From Winogradskyella ouciana (GTDB taxonomy: Bacteria > Bacteroidota > Bacteroidia > Flavobacteriales > Flavobacteriaceae), in the NCBI RefSeq assembly GCF_009709615.1, contig NZ_WJYA01000003.1:210528-274527 (forward strand): a stretch of 64,000 bases of DNA, in the 5' to 3' direction. Below the pieces are notes generated by a model, which searched no databases, was not told the origin of the DNA, and saw nothing but the letters and a program-made list of their open reading frames with translations. Numbering within the stretch: the stretch's first letter is position 1; each line of letters opens with the position of its first letter. Made by a program: the position numbers and the translations under genes. Positions 19,301 to 28,283 of the stretch are shown here, one piece after another.

Positions 19301-20149
19301 TCTGTTATTACCCTTTGGTAAGTTAACGGTTACTCCGTAGGCATTTAAGTCTGTTGATACATCTTTATCATTTTTAAAAATCTCAACATCATTTAAAAAA
19401 ATCTTAAAAGCAGACCCGCTTCCCATACGGATAAAAATCCTTTGGTCTTCACTAGAATTCACAAATGTTTGAGCGTAATTAACGCCAGAACCATATTCGT
19501 TATGGTTAGTAAAAAACTGATAAGCCTCTTTACTATTAGTACCATTGTACCAACCTAAATAGCCATTACTTCTCGCATCAAACATGCTCTCATTACTTGG
19601 ATTGTTTTCAGCTTCATAAAATTTGTCCAGTCCACTTTTATTAAGATTCTCAAAACTTCCGCAGTACTGCCATTCCTTTACACTATTAATTTTATCATTA
19701 AAGCTGTAATAAGCATCCCAATCATTTTTGTGTCGCCCTTTTATGGCTTTGAGATATAACACAGCATCTTGTAAGTCTACATGCGATATGCCATGATCAC
19801 TAATATCATCGATAGTTTGAAAAACCTGGTTATTAAAACCTTCATCTAAATAATCTTGAAACAAAAAAGATTTGTTCCAGAAGGCAAATAGATAATATTC
19901 AAACTCGTCTTTGGCCAAAAATTCATCCAAAAACTTTTTACTGGTAATGATCTTGCCGTTTTCATTTCTCAAAATTTCATTAGAAAGCAACCATTCTAGA
20001 TCAGAACTTTTGTTTTTCTTGATTAATTTTTCCGCTTCAACTCTATCATTGGACAACAGTTTGTTCCAAAATTCTTCATGATTACTTTGAGCCAGGCAAT
20101 TAAATGCAACAAAAAGAATTGCCGCAATGGAGAGGTAAACTTTCTTCAT
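16391..20149 (-). CDS. Large DUF3857/transglutaminase-like periplasmic protein with TPR region
   Basis: 1252 residues with a signal peptide (ending NCLAQ, about residue 20). Residues about 340-650 read as TPR-like helical repeats, including a clear motif near YEKALTHNSGDSQLR. From about 690 the pattern matches DUF3857, followed by a transglutaminase-like cysteine-protease fold with Cys936 in LGDCKDFSTL and His978 in DFNHCIV. The C-terminal 200 residues are beta-rich, as in other DUF3857 proteins. Such proteins are common in Bacteroidota and their substrates are unknown. The DegT-type gene ends 17 bp upstream, so the two may be co-transcribed. Confidence 0.85.
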   Translation of the reverse strand: MKKVYLSIAAILFVAFNCLAQSNHEEFWNKLLSNDRVEAEKLIKKNKSSDLEWLLSNEILRNENGKIITSKKFLDEFLAKDEFEYYLFAFWNKSFLFQDYLDEGFNNQVFQTIDDISDHGISHVDLQDAVLYLKAIKGRHKNDWDAYYSFNDKINSVKEWQYCGSFENLNKSGLDKFYEAENNPSNESMFDARSNGYLGWYNGTNSKEAYQFFTNHNEYGSGVNYAQTFVNSSEDQRIFIRMGSGSAFKIFLNDVEIFKNDKDVSTDLNAYGVTVNLPKGNNRLLVKTAESNSTSYFLLSLFDENKKPLENVTISSNPVSYNTSSLEALNPEEQENDFEAFFKEKIEANPNNFLYHYALYATYIRNSKYEEARNVLMPHYKDYPKSSFLRNALMQTYNLENDYTSANELNENIERDDPDYYLPILNKLSEYGELSRLTMDEFDEYIVKLKKAFDSELIKTGADFISYARKEDINGIKNTLENLNTLAEKYGNDSFRLKYAPFYDQIFQDQDKTISILEDIVENGFSMGAENQLIQYYEDKNQKKKSLALVVKDYEHLTNDNTYLKRIVNNYMRHQMYKKALPYAEEMLANYPYSFTTMELKADILKQLGKTDEALKYYEKALTHNSGDSQLRNKINDISKKENLINDLVVEEAYDYIESNRNKITTNNYGFNILMDDSNIEIFEEGGFKYRYVYIYEVTSNNGIETFKEYNLGLGGSYKFLKSELVKPNGNVVPADRRGSNLVFNDINIGDVVYIDYEGIVSTTGRFYKDISDKIQMASFHPAVMTSVEILVPHSVKLHHKYMNGNLEPEVIKKKDHNLYKWEINNPETLMFAEDYMPNSVDHVEYLHFSTISDWNDISIWYSDLVRSRIEINTKVEEEFNKLFPDGYKQLSEDERAKIIYNYITSNFNYSYVSFKQSGFIPQKPAKTINTSLGDCKDFSTLFVTLAKMAELKSNLVLVLTSDYGRNNLVLPSTDFNHCIVKVMIDGKPQFLELTSKYLPYKALPTSLRGATALEIPLASENLNKTYDLIHLDDVNRVKSHVENLIVLNVNDDNLNLDITTEVKGHNVSYYNEVFSEPNAEVIKNNMNDDYKAKLIDDFTLNEISDIEKKDDNTAVSFKTDLTLNKKMSSIGSIKIMQLPIISHPYENSIIQLEERNYIIDYIQYETVDTYKTEYIIEIKEGESFVEIPESKSFKFKNHEYSITYEVSKPNKLKVTIDCTTPYDNINPEDYAEYKTYVKGILDAEAEYVGFK

Positions 20150-20166
20150 AGGTTTATTTGAGATAT

Positions 20167-21360
20167 TTAATTAATAGTTTCAATAATTTGAGCCATTTTA
20201 TTAGCTCTGGTTTTTACTTCTTCTTCTGTCCAAGAGAGTTTTATTAGGCAAGAAATATTTCTTCCGATATAATGGTCGGATTGTTCAAAAGATTTGGTTT
20301 GAAGATATTGCAAACCTTCTTTTACTTCTTTAGAAATTGGATATAAAGATTTTAAATTCGTTAAATGGTCCCATTTTCTTATATAATGCCAATTGTTGTC
20401 ATAGTAGTGAAAACAGGCATCAATACCATTATCTTTAAATGCTTTGGAAACTTTTCTTGCAGACTCTAAATCTGGCAGAAAGAAGTTTAAAAACGCATAA
20501 CTTTCCTCTCCACCATCTGGTACAGTTCTAAAAGTTATTTCAGGAATATGGGACAAAGCTTCTCTTATAATGGTATAGTTTCTTTTCTGAATTGAAATAA
20601 ATTCTGGCAGTCTCCTTACTTGAGCCAGTCCAACTGCTGCATTTAACTCTGATATTCTAAAGTTATAACCCAAAAACGGATGGGTTTCAGCACCTCTATC
20701 ATTACCAACATGGTCGTGCCCATGATCTGAATAATGATCTGCATTGGTATAATAATCCTTGTTATTTGTGACTACTGCCCCACCTTCTCCACAAGTAATT
20801 GTTTTTACAAAATCGAAAGAAAAGCAACCTAAATCAGCGATGCTTCCAAGAGGTTTTCCTTTAAAGCTACCTCCAATGGCTTGGCATGCATCTTCAACAA
20901 AAATTAAATTATGTTTATCACAAACCGTGCGTAAAGCATCCATATTGGCCATGCTGCCACACATTTGTACTACCATTACGGCTTTTGTTTTTGCTGTGAT
21001 CGCTTCTTCAACAGCCTTTGGGTCTAGCGTTAAGGTATCATCAATATCTACCAGTACAGGGATTGCTCCCAACATCATAATAGCTTCAAAACTGGCAACG
21101 AAAGTAAATGTTGGCATAATAACTTCATCGCCTGCACCCACTCCAGCTGAAGCCAATGCTATTGAAACTGCAGCAGTACCACTCGATACTAATTGTACAT
21201 AATCTGATTGAAAGGTTGAGCGAAGTTCAGCTTCTAATTCTTTAGCTTTCCAATGACCTTTACGCATGCCATCAAAGCCATAGCGCATTAATACTCCATT
21301 ATCTAAAACATCATTAACTTCTTTGCGCTCTAAATCGCTGAATAACTCAAATCCTGGCAT
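20167..21360 (-). CDS. DegT/DnrJ/EryC1/StrS-family PLP aminotransferase
   Basis: 397 residues, usual family length. Members are PLP enzymes that mostly aminate keto-sugars for surface glycans, or dehydrate sugars. K186 in FDFVKTITCGEGGA is the expected Schiff-base lysine, followed by the conserved GEGGA. Other family blocks are SSGTAAVSIALASAGVG, MPTFTFVASFEA, EDACQAIGGSFKGKPLG and YNFRISELNAAVGL. No other sugar-nucleotide gene is nearby, so the substrate cannot be inferred. Its first 119 coding bases and upstream region recur near 42.5 kb beside an intact nitroreductase gene, and its own upstream side carries the broken end of that nitroreductase. Confidence 0.9.
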   Translation of the reverse strand: MPGFELFSDLERKEVNDVLDNGVLMRYGFDGMRKGHWKAKELEAELRSTFQSDYVQLVSSGTAAVSIALASAGVGAGDEVIMPTFTFVASFEAIMMLGAIPVLVDIDDTLTLDPKAVEEAITAKTKAVMVVQMCGSMANMDALRTVCDKHNLIFVEDACQAIGGSFKGKPLGSIADLGCFSFDFVKTITCGEGGAVVTNNKDYYTNADHYSDHGHDHVGNDRGAETHPFLGYNFRISELNAAVGLAQVRRLPEFISIQKRNYTIIREALSHIPEITFRTVPDGGEESYAFLNFFLPDLESARKVSKAFKDNGIDACFHYYDNNWHYIRKWDHLTNLKSLYPISKEVKEGLQYLQTKSFEQSDHYIGRNISCLIKLSWTEEEVKTRANKMAQIIETIN

Positions 21361-21519
21361 AAATTATCTTAAAATTGAAGTCTTAATATTAAAACAATTT
21401 TAAGTTTCTGCCAAAGGTTTAATATTAAAATTACTACAATTCAATGATAGTGTCGGATAAAGGTTTTCTTATTTTTTTAAGCTTGCGAACATATCGTCTT
21501 CAGCTCTATAATCTAGAGG
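21242..21519. repeat. Left copy of a 278/279-bp direct repeat
   Basis: This segment aligns without large gaps to 42507-42785 in the same orientation. I count eight substitutions and one 1-base indel, about 97% identity. It covers the first 119 coding bases of the DegT-type aminotransferase, the intergenic spacer, and the last 86 bases of a nitroreductase gene. Homology ends abruptly on both sides. The two copies bound the interval 21520-42506. Confidence 0.9.
21434..21519 (-). pseudogene. Nitroreductase 3'-end remnant
   Basis: Read on the minus strand this gives PLDYRAEDDMFASLKKIRKP and then LSDTIIEL and stop, almost identical to the C-terminus of the intact nitroreductase at 42699-43325 (PVGYRAEDDMFASLKKVRKP). 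Only about 28 codons remain. Upstream of position 21519 there is no further similarity and stops appear. The remnant keeps its frame and stop codon, so the break is recent or the segment was copied recently. The rest of 21520-21666 is A+T rich and holds nothing I recognise. Confidence 0.85.
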
Positions 21520-21666
21520 TATATCGGATTAGAATATAATTAATAAAAACCAACAGTATTATTTAATCTAACCTCATATTCAGTGAACAAGAATAGACAC
21601 TAAACTTATCTAACCTTTAAACATAGGTAGTTTGTATGGCCTTGAAATTGTTGAGTGTGTTAATAA

Positions 21667-22620
21667 CTAATCGAGTACTTCAAAAGTATGAAGCATTCCT
21701 TTAGCCTTAGCATTAGGAACTTCAGCAATAAAAACATAATTTCCCGGTTTTAAGTCAACCTCAAAATAACCAGTACTGCCTTCATCATCATCATTATACC
21801 CGCCTAAAAATGTTAATCCTTTTGGTACAGGTGTTATAAACCCTTTAGGGTCATACCAAACCATCCAAGCTTCTAATTCTTTCATGCTAGCGTAGTCCTC
21901 TAATTTTACAAGATGTATATCTGAAGTTGCAAAATTTTCATGCATTTTTTGGTTTACAATGTCTACTTGAAAAACGTGTGTTCCCTTTGCGATGTTTCTA
22001 TCAAAATGAAACCCATCTTCCTTAATTGAGATGGTGTCAGTTGCTATCGGAGGTTTGTGACCACTATTAGCTTTTGACACATAGACCTGCTTCACCATGC
22101 CCATAGTAGAATGAAACTTACCATTTGGCATTTTTACATAACACTCAACACTATAAAGACCAGGTTCTAAATAGAGGGTAGAAATTGCAGTTGATTTTGG
22201 AGCAATTAAGCCAGAACCACCACTTGGAACGACGTTACTGAACCATTCTGGCATTTTTCCGAAAGCGGCAAAACCCTCTTCGGGTTTTCCTGCGTTTATC
22301 AAGTCCATACCCTCTTCAAAAACAGGATCAGCTTCATTTTTAAAATTTTCTAAAGTAATTCCTTCTGGCATTTTTACAAATCGAAAGAAGTGGGTTTCAG
22401 CTGCCCTGTTGAAGTATTTAAAGGTGTTCCAACCAGAAGAAATAGTATCTGCCATATCGAACTCCATGGCTCGAGTAACAATTGTAGTCATTGGAATTTT
22501 TTCTTCTTTTACGACTTCTCTATCTTCTGAAACCTGCTCTTTTTTCTGGTCGGATTTACAGTTAAAAATAACAGTTAACATAACAAGGGTTAAAATGGCT
22601 GGGTAATTAAATGTTTTCAT
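21667..22620 (-). CDS. Cupredoxin-like lipoprotein with two related halves
   Basis: 317 residues with a lipoprotein signal (lipobox IFNC, Cys21). Residues about 60-190 look like a cupredoxin: THFFRFVKMPEG early on, a helical insertion (about 85-125), then LEPGLYSVECYVKMP followed by NGKFHSTMGM. The spacing C-x9-H-x4-M is that of the type 1 copper site of NirK-type nitrite reductases, and the early His is the candidate fourth ligand. The second half (about 200-317) repeats the pattern (IHLVKLEDYASMKELEAW, FLGGYND, LKPGNYVFIAEVP, GMLHTFEV) but lacks the Cys. Copper binding is inferred. It is the last gene of a four-gene minus-strand run starting at 28149. Confidence 0.6.
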   Translation of the reverse strand: MKTFNYPAILTLVMLTVIFNCKSDQKKEQVSEDREVVKEEKIPMTTIVTRAMEFDMADTISSGWNTFKYFNRAAETHFFRFVKMPEGITLENFKNEADPVFEEGMDLINAGKPEEGFAAFGKMPEWFSNVVPSGGSGLIAPKSTAISTLYLEPGLYSVECYVKMPNGKFHSTMGMVKQVYVSKANSGHKPPIATDTISIKEDGFHFDRNIAKGTHVFQVDIVNQKMHENFATSDIHLVKLEDYASMKELEAWMVWYDPKGFITPVPKGLTFLGGYNDDDEGSTGYFEVDLKPGNYVFIAEVPNAKAKGMLHTFEVLD

Positions 22621-22648
22621 AATCTGGTTTTAATGATTTGATATAAAG

Positions 22649-23473
22649 TTAGTTAATTATTATTTTTTTTGTTGTAACCCCTTGGTTTGTTTCAATTTTG
22701 AGTAGATATATACCTTGTTGATAACCATCAACCTCTATCTGATTACTATCTTTAGAACTATATACTTGCTTTCCTAAAATGTTATACAGTAGTACACTTT
22801 TTAATGTTTGATTTGTTGTTATATATAGGGTCTTTGAAACTGGGTTTGGAAAAATGTCTAAGTTCGTAATTACACTATCAGGAATGGATAAGGTGCTAAA
22901 TGAGAAACTATTTAATGTAGGGTCATTACCGCCATAATAATCTATTGTACCTGCTCCATTTCCTATACCATCAATATCGGCATTAAAAAAACTATCCAGT
23001 ACGTTTCCTGCACCTTGTGCAATTGGATCCGTATTTTCCAAAAAATAGAGTTCACCAAAAGCAGGTGGATTTACAACCTCAAAGCTCACCAAATCTATTT
23101 GGGCAGTTGCAACATGTGAATAGATACTTTGCCCTGGGTTCATTGTAAGTAAAAAAGCATCTTTAGTGCCATCTCCTAAGCCTTGCCCTATCAAGAAATC
23201 TGCATCATAAGAATTTAGGTTCCATGTTCGTCCTGTAAGTAACGAAATGACATTTTGTATTTCTGATATCCCTGCTGGTAACATTAAAGTAAAACCTACA
23301 TCAGATATATCAACAATTCCATCAGATGTATTCGAGTCAAAAGAATTGAAATCTGGAATGAACACCACTTTAAAAGCATTGCCAGATTCATGAATAATTC
23401 CAAATTTATATTCCTGTGCATTAATAGCATAAATAGAGAATATTAACAATAATAATGTGAAATAATGTTTCAT
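22649..23473 (-). CDS. Secreted protein with T9SS type A sorting domain
   Basis: 274 residues with a signal peptide ending INAQ (about 19). The middle (about 20-190) is beta-rich, begins EYKFGIIHESGN and has many Asp/Gly turns, with no enzyme motif. The C-terminal 75 residues (NLDIFPNPVSKTLYITT...GIYLLKIETNQGV) are a T9SS type A sorting signal, so the protein is moved through the outer membrane and probably displayed on the surface. It is spaced 26-28 bp from both neighbours, consistent with one operon. Confidence 0.85.
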   Translation of the reverse strand: MKHYFTLLLLIFSIYAINAQEYKFGIIHESGNAFKVVFIPDFNSFDSNTSDGIVDISDVGFTLMLPAGISEIQNVISLLTGRTWNLNSYDADFLIGQGLGDGTKDAFLLTMNPGQSIYSHVATAQIDLVSFEVVNPPAFGELYFLENTDPIAQGAGNVLDSFFNADIDGIGNGAGTIDYYGGNDPTLNSFSFSTLSIPDSVITNLDIFPNPVSKTLYITTNQTLKSVLLYNILGKQVYSSKDSNQIEVDGYQQGIYLLKIETNQGVTTKKIIIN

Positions 23474-23499
23474 GATTTTGTGTTTATATTAAATAACTT

Positions 23500-24480
23500 C
23501 TAATTTCTAAAAGGAACTGTTGTATGAATAGTATATGTAGGTGACCCAAAACCGTTGGATGGGTGCGATAGTATATTATCCCTTACTATGTTTGTGTCGT
23601 TTCCAGAACCGCTATATTTACTTCCACCATTTAGGTCTAAATCGGTATTAAAATACCCCAAAGAGGTATAAGAAATTGATTCAAATCCATTACTAGGATC
23701 TGCAAGTACCTCATCCTTAATGACACTAATACTACTATCTGCCCCTAAAAAACGTATTAGATTTACGTTATTGGTATCTCCAGACCAGAGAGCCAATGCA
23801 CCACTGTTTAGTACCATCCTAGCATTATTACCATAGGTAACCAAATTACTGTCAGTAAAATCCACTAAAATGGGTGTCTGATTTAGGTTTATTATGGTAT
23901 TAGTCATTGCTCCCAAGTGGTTGCGATGGTTTACCACAACATAATAACTCTGCGGAGAAGCAGTCATTTGCAAGTTTGAGATTCCATCAAGACCTACTAC
24001 ATCGCCATCACGTTGCAAGAGTGCCGAGCGTGCATTAATCAGTTTTTGATTATCATTGGACGCTCTTAATTCTACCCAAACCCAATCAACTATAGCATCA
24101 TTTCCTGTCGTTATAAATACTGAAGCATTGCAAGTTGCTTCGTCTTCATATGGGCTTGTTATTGGCAAGTACCCAAAATCTCGTAAATTATCGTTCATTA
24201 ATCCTACTATTTCAGGATTAAGGCTTGGACCTTGTAAAAAAAGTTTTGGATCTATTTTAATTTTTAGATCACTATTAATAAACCCTTCCGAAACAGAAAT
24301 TGATGCTGTATTTAATTCTTGAACATGTACCTCACCCAGTGTATATAAAACCTCAATTCCTCCAGTTGTTGTACTTGCTCCACCACTATCTATGCTAAAT
24401 TTCTCTATGGTCTGTGACTGTCCTGAAAATCCAAAACAAATAAAACCTGTTATGATACCTAATAATTTAAATATTTTCAT
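23500..24480 (-). CDS. Secreted protein of an uncharacterised Bacteroidota surface family
   Basis: 326 residues with a signal peptide (MKIFKLLGIITGFICFGFSGQSQ, cut here to its first 23 positions; hydrophobic core 5-18). Residues 24-70 have the pattern seen at the start of many T9SS cargo proteins (GGIEVLYTLGEVHVQE, ISVSEGF). Residues about 115-250 contain VDWVWVELRAS, GDVVGLDG and YYVVVNHRNHLG, a block that recurs in Bacteroidota surface proteins sometimes labelled haemagglutinin-like. There is no C-terminal sorting domain and the protein ends TTVPFRN. It starts 3 bp after the fibre protein gene, so coupled expression is likely. Function unknown. Confidence 0.7.
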   Translation of the reverse strand: MKIFKLLGIITGFICFGFSGQSQTIEKFSIDSGGASTTTGGIEVLYTLGEVHVQELNTASISVSEGFINSDLKIKIDPKLFLQGPSLNPEIVGLMNDNLRDFGYLPITSPYEDEATCNASVFITTGNDAIVDWVWVELRASNDNQKLINARSALLQRDGDVVGLDGISNLQMTASPQSYYVVVNHRNHLGAMTNTIINLNQTPILVDFTDSNLVTYGNNARMVLNSGALALWSGDTNNVNLIRFLGADSSISVIKDEVLADPSNGFESISYTSLGYFNTDLDLNGGSKYSGSGNDTNIVRDNILSHPSNGFGSPTYTIHTTVPFRN

Positions 24481-24483
24481 AGT

Positions 24484-27400
24484 TTAATTTTTTACCAACT
24501 CTATAATTATTGGTGATTTATTGTTCTCTAAAGCTTCTACTCTATTTAAAAGTGTTTGAACAGCCATTGCTTGGTTTTCATTTGATTGTTTTTGATTTTC
24601 CAATAAGGCTTTTAGCTCATCTATTTGTTTTTGTTGGTTTTCTATAATAATTTGTTGTTCTTGAATAGCTTTTATAGCCACTACTCCAAATCCTGAATAG
24701 TTAAGTTGATAGAGGTCGTTTTCTTTATTATAATTTACCAATTCTGGATAAATTGGTTTTACATCTTGAGCTATTAAACCAATATGCGTTTGCTTGTTAT
24801 TATCTGTTTTATAATGATAGGTTAATGGTTTTAGTTGCATAAAATCCTGCCAGTTAAAATGTAAATCATTAAAGTTGTCCTTTACTCTCCTATCTGAAAG
24901 TGCCGAATACGCACCTGAAGCACTGTTAAATGAGCCTACGGCATTGGTATTTCCACCAGCTTTTGAATACAAATAGAGTTGTCCATTACTATTTAGTGTA
25001 TAAAACCGCCACCAATTCTCATTGGCACCTTTGTTTTGTAGTTTAAACCCATTTTCAGTACCACCATTATCATGATAAACTTGAAAATCTGAAGTAGGCT
25101 CTTCATTATGGGTGCCTACTGATGTAAACCCATTTTGTAAAACTGTAAAAGCATTTGAACGTGAAGATTGTGAGGTTCCATTTCCTATTTGAAAAAGTTC
25201 AGTTGTGGAGGCTGTGTGATCATTATATCTTCCTACTACTGTTAGATAACTTTCATCAGCTACTGTGTTGCCTCCCATTACTGTAGAATAAGAACCTGAA
25301 GCTATTGTCTCTATGCCAAAAGCCGTTGATAAAAAGCCTAAAGCTCCATAATTATTTGAGGATCCAACTGCATAACTCAAATCTATTGCACCATAACCTA
25401 TATTACCATAAGCTGAAGGCACTCTATATTTCAATCTCCAACCAATACCATTCCCTTCATCAATTGCTTCTAAACCTGTAGCATTTCCAACATTGGCTTC
25501 TAAATACTCTTTGGTGATTAATGCTTTTGCGTCCGTGATCTCAGCAATATCTAAGCTTGGTGCTGTTATGGTTCCGTTTTTTAAAACAGTTAATGCATTG
25601 CTTCGACCTGCCGAACCAGTGCCATTTCCTACTTGAAACAAAGTCTGAGATGAAATAGTAGCGTCATTCCAGTTACCTATTACAGTAGAATTATAGTCGT
25701 CTGCTATGGTACCATATCCAATTGCCATAGAATTACTTGCTGAAGCATTTGCAAATGGTCCCATAGCTACAGAGTTTTCTCCAATAGCATCAGAACTAAA
25801 CCCGAACGCCATAGAATTGAATCCTGAAGCATTTGCCTGAGTCCCCATTGCAATTGAATTGTGCCCTATTGCACTTGGGTCATAACCTACTGAAAATGAA
25901 TTAGTTCCTAATGCTCCGCTAGTGTCTGAAGCATAAAAAGAATAACTTAAATCCACAGCATTTTCACCAATATTCCCATAGTTATTAGGGTCACTGCCTA
26001 TTAGGCGCCAACCAATGCCATTCCCTTCGTCAATAGCTTCTAAACCTGTTGCAATTGAACTATTTGCTTCTAAATATTCTTTGGTTATCAATGCTTTAGG
26101 GTCAGTAATTTCTGCTATATCGAAGCTTGGTGCCGTAATAGTACCGTTTTTGAGAATTGTTAAGGCGTTCGAAGGTGTTGTATTCCCATTTCCTATTTCA
26201 AAAAGAGGGTCTGAATTAATCCAATTCTGTGGATCTCCTCCTCCAATATTATTTAATCCGAAAGCTGTAGAAAATCTAGATTGTGCTTTTGTGTTGTGCC
26301 CAAATGCAGATGAATAAATTCCTGAAGCCTCTGTATATGCTCCAGTAGCGATTGAAAAATCACCTTTACTTCCGTATTCTTCTGAATTCAAGCCTGAAAA
26401 ACTTAAATCAACTGAATAACTACCTATACTACCATAATGGTTTGGATTAGTTCCAATAAACCTCCAACCATTACCATTACCTTCATTTAAAGCTTCTAAA
26501 CCAGTTGGGTTGGTACCAGAACCACTACCAGAATAATTGGCATCTGCAAATTCTTTGGTAATTAATGCTTTTGGGTCTGTAATTTCAGCCATTTCAAAGC
26601 TTGGTGCTGTAATAGTTCCGTTTTTAAGTACTGTAAATGCATTACTTTTGTCACCAAAACCTGTACCATTACCTATTTCAAACACAGGGTCTGCCCCTAC
26701 CCAATTTAATGGGTCTCCACCACCTATATTAAAACCACCCAAGGCTGTGGAATACAAGGCGGACGCTGATAAGCCATTGCCCATTGCTATGGTATTTTTT
26801 CCCGTTGCAAATGAAAGTTCTCCTGAGACCAATGAATTTTCTCCAATAGCACTTGTTCCTTTACCTAAAGCTGTACTATTATCTCCTACGGCTTCAGTTT
26901 CTAAGCCCATAGCAGTTGACGTTTCTCCAGATGCTTCTGTATTATAGCCCGTTGCCAAGGCGTAAGCTCCAGAAGCCTCTGTGCTAAACCCCAATGCCAC
27001 AGAACGGTTGCCTACAGCTCCATCCACAGCTGAAGCAATATTATTAATACTTAAGTCTATAGCCTCATTGCCAATGTTTCCATAATTATTCTCGTCCACT
27101 CCCACTAATCGCCAACCAATACCATTGCCTTCATCAATAGCTTCCAGTCCTGTTGGGTTAGCACTAGAACCTCCACCTGAATAATTAGCATCTGCATATT
27201 CTTTAGTGATTAAGGACTTGTTGTCTGTAATCTCTGAGATATCAAAACTTGGAGCAGTAATTGTGCCGTTCCTCAATACCGTTAAAGCATTACTGCGTAC
27301 ATCATTAATACCATCTACATAGTGCCCATTTCCTATCTCGAACAAAGGATCTGTTGATGCAGCCAATAATGGGTCTCCACCTCCAATATTGTAAATCCCT

Positions 27401-28149
27401 ACTGCCATTGAGTTGGGTGCCTCTGCTCTAGTACTGTGCCCTAACGCCACTGAAGTATGTCCGGAAGCTACCGAACCTGCACCCATTGCAGTAGCTTGTG
27501 ATTGTGATGCTATTGTACCAACACCAGATGCAAACGAGCCTTGACCTGATGCAGTTGTATTTAATCCAACAGCAGTTGCATAATTCCCAGTGGCACCTCT
27601 TGTCGTTGAAGATGCCAAACTATTGCTTAAATCTACCGCTCCATCTGCAATAGGACCATAAAAATCTTCTGGCCTATCTATTAAACGCCAACCTCGTCCA
27701 TTACCTTCATCAATTGCTTCAAGCCCGGTGTTGTTAGATTGTTCTGCATACAATGCATAAGGCACCGCCTTAAATTCTGTAGTACCAATATCTATAAGAC
27801 CAGAACCAGAATCTATTTGAACCTTTAAAAAGCGTGAACCAAAAAAACTCGTTGTTCTCCAATCTAATTGATCATAACCATCTTCATAACCAGATAAAGG
27901 TACCCCTTCTCCTATGTTGACCATAAGAATACCATTGGCATCTGTATTAACAGCATGAGTCTCAGCATAGACCACAGTTGTAAACTCAATTACGGGCCCT
28001 TCTAAAATAGAAAACTCTATTGTTATAGTCTGATTGGCTAAAACATTACCTAAATCATCTTTTACTATTGCTTTATAATTGATGGCTTGTTGGGCATAGG
28101 CCATTATACCTAATACTAAAAATATTAACGTGATTAGTTTTGTTCTCAT
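24484..28149 (-). CDS. Modular YadA-head-like fibre protein with C-terminal S74 autoprocessing chaperone
   Basis: 1221 residues with a signal peptide ending YAQQ (about 20). After an N-terminal domain (about 20-140) come five modules of roughly 110-190 residues. Each opens with GLEAIDEGNGxGWRL and xYGxIG, contains YadA/Hep_Hag-type head repeats (ASGxxSxAxG), and closes with NGTITAPSFDIAEITD and LITKEY. The C-terminal 137 residues start at S1085-D1086 in SDRRVKDNF, the self-cleavage Ser-Asp of peptidase S74 intramolecular chaperones. Then come LKPLTYHYK, HIGLIAQDV and a coiled coil (about 1170-1205). It probably forms a trimeric surface fibre whose chaperone is released after folding. Confidence 0.88.
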   Translation of the reverse strand: MRTKLITLIFLVLGIMAYAQQAINYKAIVKDDLGNVLANQTITIEFSILEGPVIEFTTVVYAETHAVNTDANGILMVNIGEGVPLSGYEDGYDQLDWRTTSFFGSRFLKVQIDSGSGLIDIGTTEFKAVPYALYAEQSNNTGLEAIDEGNGRGWRLIDRPEDFYGPIADGAVDLSNSLASSTTRGATGNYATAVGLNTTASGQGSFASGVGTIASQSQATAMGAGSVASGHTSVALGHSTRAEAPNSMAVGIYNIGGGDPLLAASTDPLFEIGNGHYVDGINDVRSNALTVLRNGTITAPSFDISEITDNKSLITKEYADANYSGGGSSANPTGLEAIDEGNGIGWRLVGVDENNYGNIGNEAIDLSINNIASAVDGAVGNRSVALGFSTEASGAYALATGYNTEASGETSTAMGLETEAVGDNSTALGKGTSAIGENSLVSGELSFATGKNTIAMGNGLSASALYSTALGGFNIGGGDPLNWVGADPVFEIGNGTGFGDKSNAFTVLKNGTITAPSFEMAEITDPKALITKEFADANYSGSGSGTNPTGLEALNEGNGNGWRFIGTNPNHYGSIGSYSVDLSFSGLNSEEYGSKGDFSIATGAYTEASGIYSSAFGHNTKAQSRFSTAFGLNNIGGGDPQNWINSDPLFEIGNGNTTPSNALTILKNGTITAPSFDIAEITDPKALITKEYLEANSSIATGLEAIDEGNGIGWRLIGSDPNNYGNIGENAVDLSYSFYASDTSGALGTNSFSVGYDPSAIGHNSIAMGTQANASGFNSMAFGFSSDAIGENSVAMGPFANASASNSMAIGYGTIADDYNSTVIGNWNDATISSQTLFQVGNGTGSAGRSNALTVLKNGTITAPSLDIAEITDAKALITKEYLEANVGNATGLEAIDEGNGIGWRLKYRVPSAYGNIGYGAIDLSYAVGSSNNYGALGFLSTAFGIETIASGSYSTVMGGNTVADESYLTVVGRYNDHTASTTELFQIGNGTSQSSRSNAFTVLQNGFTSVGTHNEEPTSDFQVYHDNGGTENGFKLQNKGANENWWRFYTLNSNGQLYLYSKAGGNTNAVGSFNSASGAYSALSDRRVKDNFNDLHFNWQDFMQLKPLTYHYKTDNNKQTHIGLIAQDVKPIYPELVNYNKENDLYQLNYSGFGVVAIKAIQEQQIIIENQQKQIDELKALLENQKQSNENQAMAVQTLLNRVEALENNKSPIIIELVKN
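25100..27730. repeat. Five intragenic modules of the fibre gene
   Basis: The GLEAIDEG (or GLEALNEG) module start is encoded near 27726, 27150, 26500, 26045 and 25470 on the minus strand. Module ends share the coding block for NGTITAPSFDIAEITD. Modules differ in the number of head repeats, so lengths vary from about 450 to 650 bp. Boundaries are approximate. Confidence 0.8.
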
Positions 28150-28283
28150 AATCTTGTATCTTGTTGTTGCTTCATTAGTCTTACTAATTTTAGTTGTTCT
28201 ATATATTGATATTGTTCACTTTGATGTTTTTAATCTATCAGTTAAAAATTGTTTTTTTGTCTAAGTCATGTAAACTTTACCCA

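Noticed and set aside
20759..21202. 147-codon + strand ORF opposite the aminotransferase
   Set aside because: It lies wholly antisense to a well-conserved PLP enzyme and has no recognisable domain or upstream signals.
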